64,000 nucleotides of DNA from Hermatobates lingyangjiaoensis (Eukaryota; Arthropoda; Insecta; Hemiptera; Hermatobatidae): contig JAPFBL010000167.1 in assembly GCA_026182355.1 (NCBI GenBank), positions 781,001 to 845,000 of the forward strand. Direction: 5' to 3'. Positions 63,285 to 64,000 of the stretch are shown here, in pieces. A model generated the notes under the pieces. It was not told the DNA's origin, ran no database searches, and saw only the letters and a list, made by a program, of their open reading frames with translations. Each line of letters starts with the position of its first letter. Position 1 is the stretch's first letter. The position numbers and the translations under genes are program-made.

Positions 63285-63435
63285 CTAAACCACAGTAAGA
63301 AATCTTCCTCACTTGCCACTCAGCAATAATAATGATACAGGATCATTTGGACTCTGACGAAGATTATTTGTTTTGGTTGAAATATCTTATAATTTTCCTG
63401 ATTTTCGTTTAGATATTGTTTTTGTTTCACATGTT
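63285..63435 (+). mobile_element. distant family A arm
   Basis: GTCTAAACCACAGTAAGAAAT on the left and GGACTCTGACGAAGATT, TTTTGGTTGAAATATCTTA on the right, then a TTTCACATGTTTACTGTAAA end as in family A. Stem II is decayed to wobble pairs. Confidence 0.6.
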
Positions 63436-64000
63436 TACTGTAAAATATTGTTCTCAAAAAAGCATATATATATAGAAGATCTAAAATATAAGATAAACAC
63501 GTTTATTTAGTGTGTTACGGTAAACTGCACCTGTAGCATCTTATATCTCTTACTAATTAATTTCGACAAATGCGGACAACTCGTTGCTAAATATATATTT
63601 TAATTTAATTTTTTAATTTTCTTTTAAAATGTTCCACATTGTACTACATGCATTAATTACACTTTTAGTACAATAATTATTATTTTAGCAATATAATAAT
63701 TATTATTTTTGTGTAAAATAAACATGACATTATTTTAAGACATTGTTTTGATATTATAAAAAAAATGTTTAAGGGAGGACCTGTTGGCAGTAAATATCTT
63801 CTTTTCTTAGGATATCTGTGTTTATAGATGAGTGTGCTGTCTGTATTTTATTTAAACGTGAGAAATATACTCGATTTTTTAAAAATTTTTTTTTAAATAT
63901 GACTCATGTAATGAGGGTTGTTTTTTACGTTTGGTAATACATTTTTTTTAATAATTAATGTTGTTTATTGTAGATAATGATATCTGATGTAAGTTTGATA
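63436..64000. other. AT-rich, nothing recognised
   Basis: A short TA tract at 63,464. No supported feature to the window end. Confidence 0.5.

Overview
The window is gene-poor, strongly AT-rich animal DNA. I find no host protein gene, no rRNA array and no intact tRNA gene. Almost every open frame is short and is a simple repeat, a palindrome shadow or a transposon remnant. The transposon set is that of an invertebrate animal: Penelope-like retroelement (PLE) remnants, R1-like and Jockey-like non-LTR remnants, hAT DNA transposons and tRNA-derived SINEs. An arthropod is plausible, because of Jockey/R1-type ends and SINE tails built of AACCT units, but this is not proven. It is most likely intergenic or intronic sequence of a large repetitive genome.

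The main theme is a set of at least a dozen unrelated-looking short repeat families that share one hidden feature. Each carries, usually on one arm of an inverted repeat, a hammerhead-ribozyme core: CTGANGA, a short stem II hairpin, then GAAA. In the best copies this is followed by a 4-nt minimal helix III (CNNG or GATC), a UH cleavage dinucleotide and a stem I strand complementary to the bases before CTGANGA. I label the families A-N. Most copies start or end at a (TA)n tract and many are near-perfect palindromes. Hammerheads are established in the pseudo-LTRs of PLEs, and the window also holds three remnants of the PLE GIY-YIG endonuclease (10.0, 17.0 and 43.6 kb). It further holds repeated fragments of what looks like the PLE N-terminal coding region, joined to TA tracts (0.1-0.5, 6.7, 39.3, 45.9 and 50.7 kb). 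The simplest reading is that the palindromes are head-to-head PLE pseudo-LTR derivatives that have themselves spread.

Layout. 0-6 kb: PLE 5' fragments, two R1-like 3' remnants, a SINE with a perfect 13-bp target duplication, families F, D and K, a ZBED5-like hAT remnant. 6-20 kb: dense TA-flanked palindromes (A, B, C, D, F, G, L), a 5S-rRNA-derived sequence, two PLE endonuclease remnants, a GC-rich 82-bp-arm palindrome. 20-26 kb: SINEs and a 1.8-kb minisatellite. 26-36 kb: families I, B and H (three direct hammerheads), a 15/54-bp minisatellite split by a hAT MITE, a Jockey remnant. 36-46 kb: hAT-like ends, families D, E, A, a tandem duplication that received a family A insertion, the third PLE endonuclease, and the largest palindrome (family J). 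46-56 kb: a hAT MITE with perfect 8-bp target duplication, SINEs, Jockey remnants, a nested inverted-repeat element. 56-64 kb: three minisatellites, an AAACCGGTTTT-rich inverted-repeat element and further family A copies.

All ribozyme calls rest on hand-read motifs and pairing, not on covariance-model searches, and all coordinates of repeat ends are approximate to a few bases unless a target duplication fixes them.
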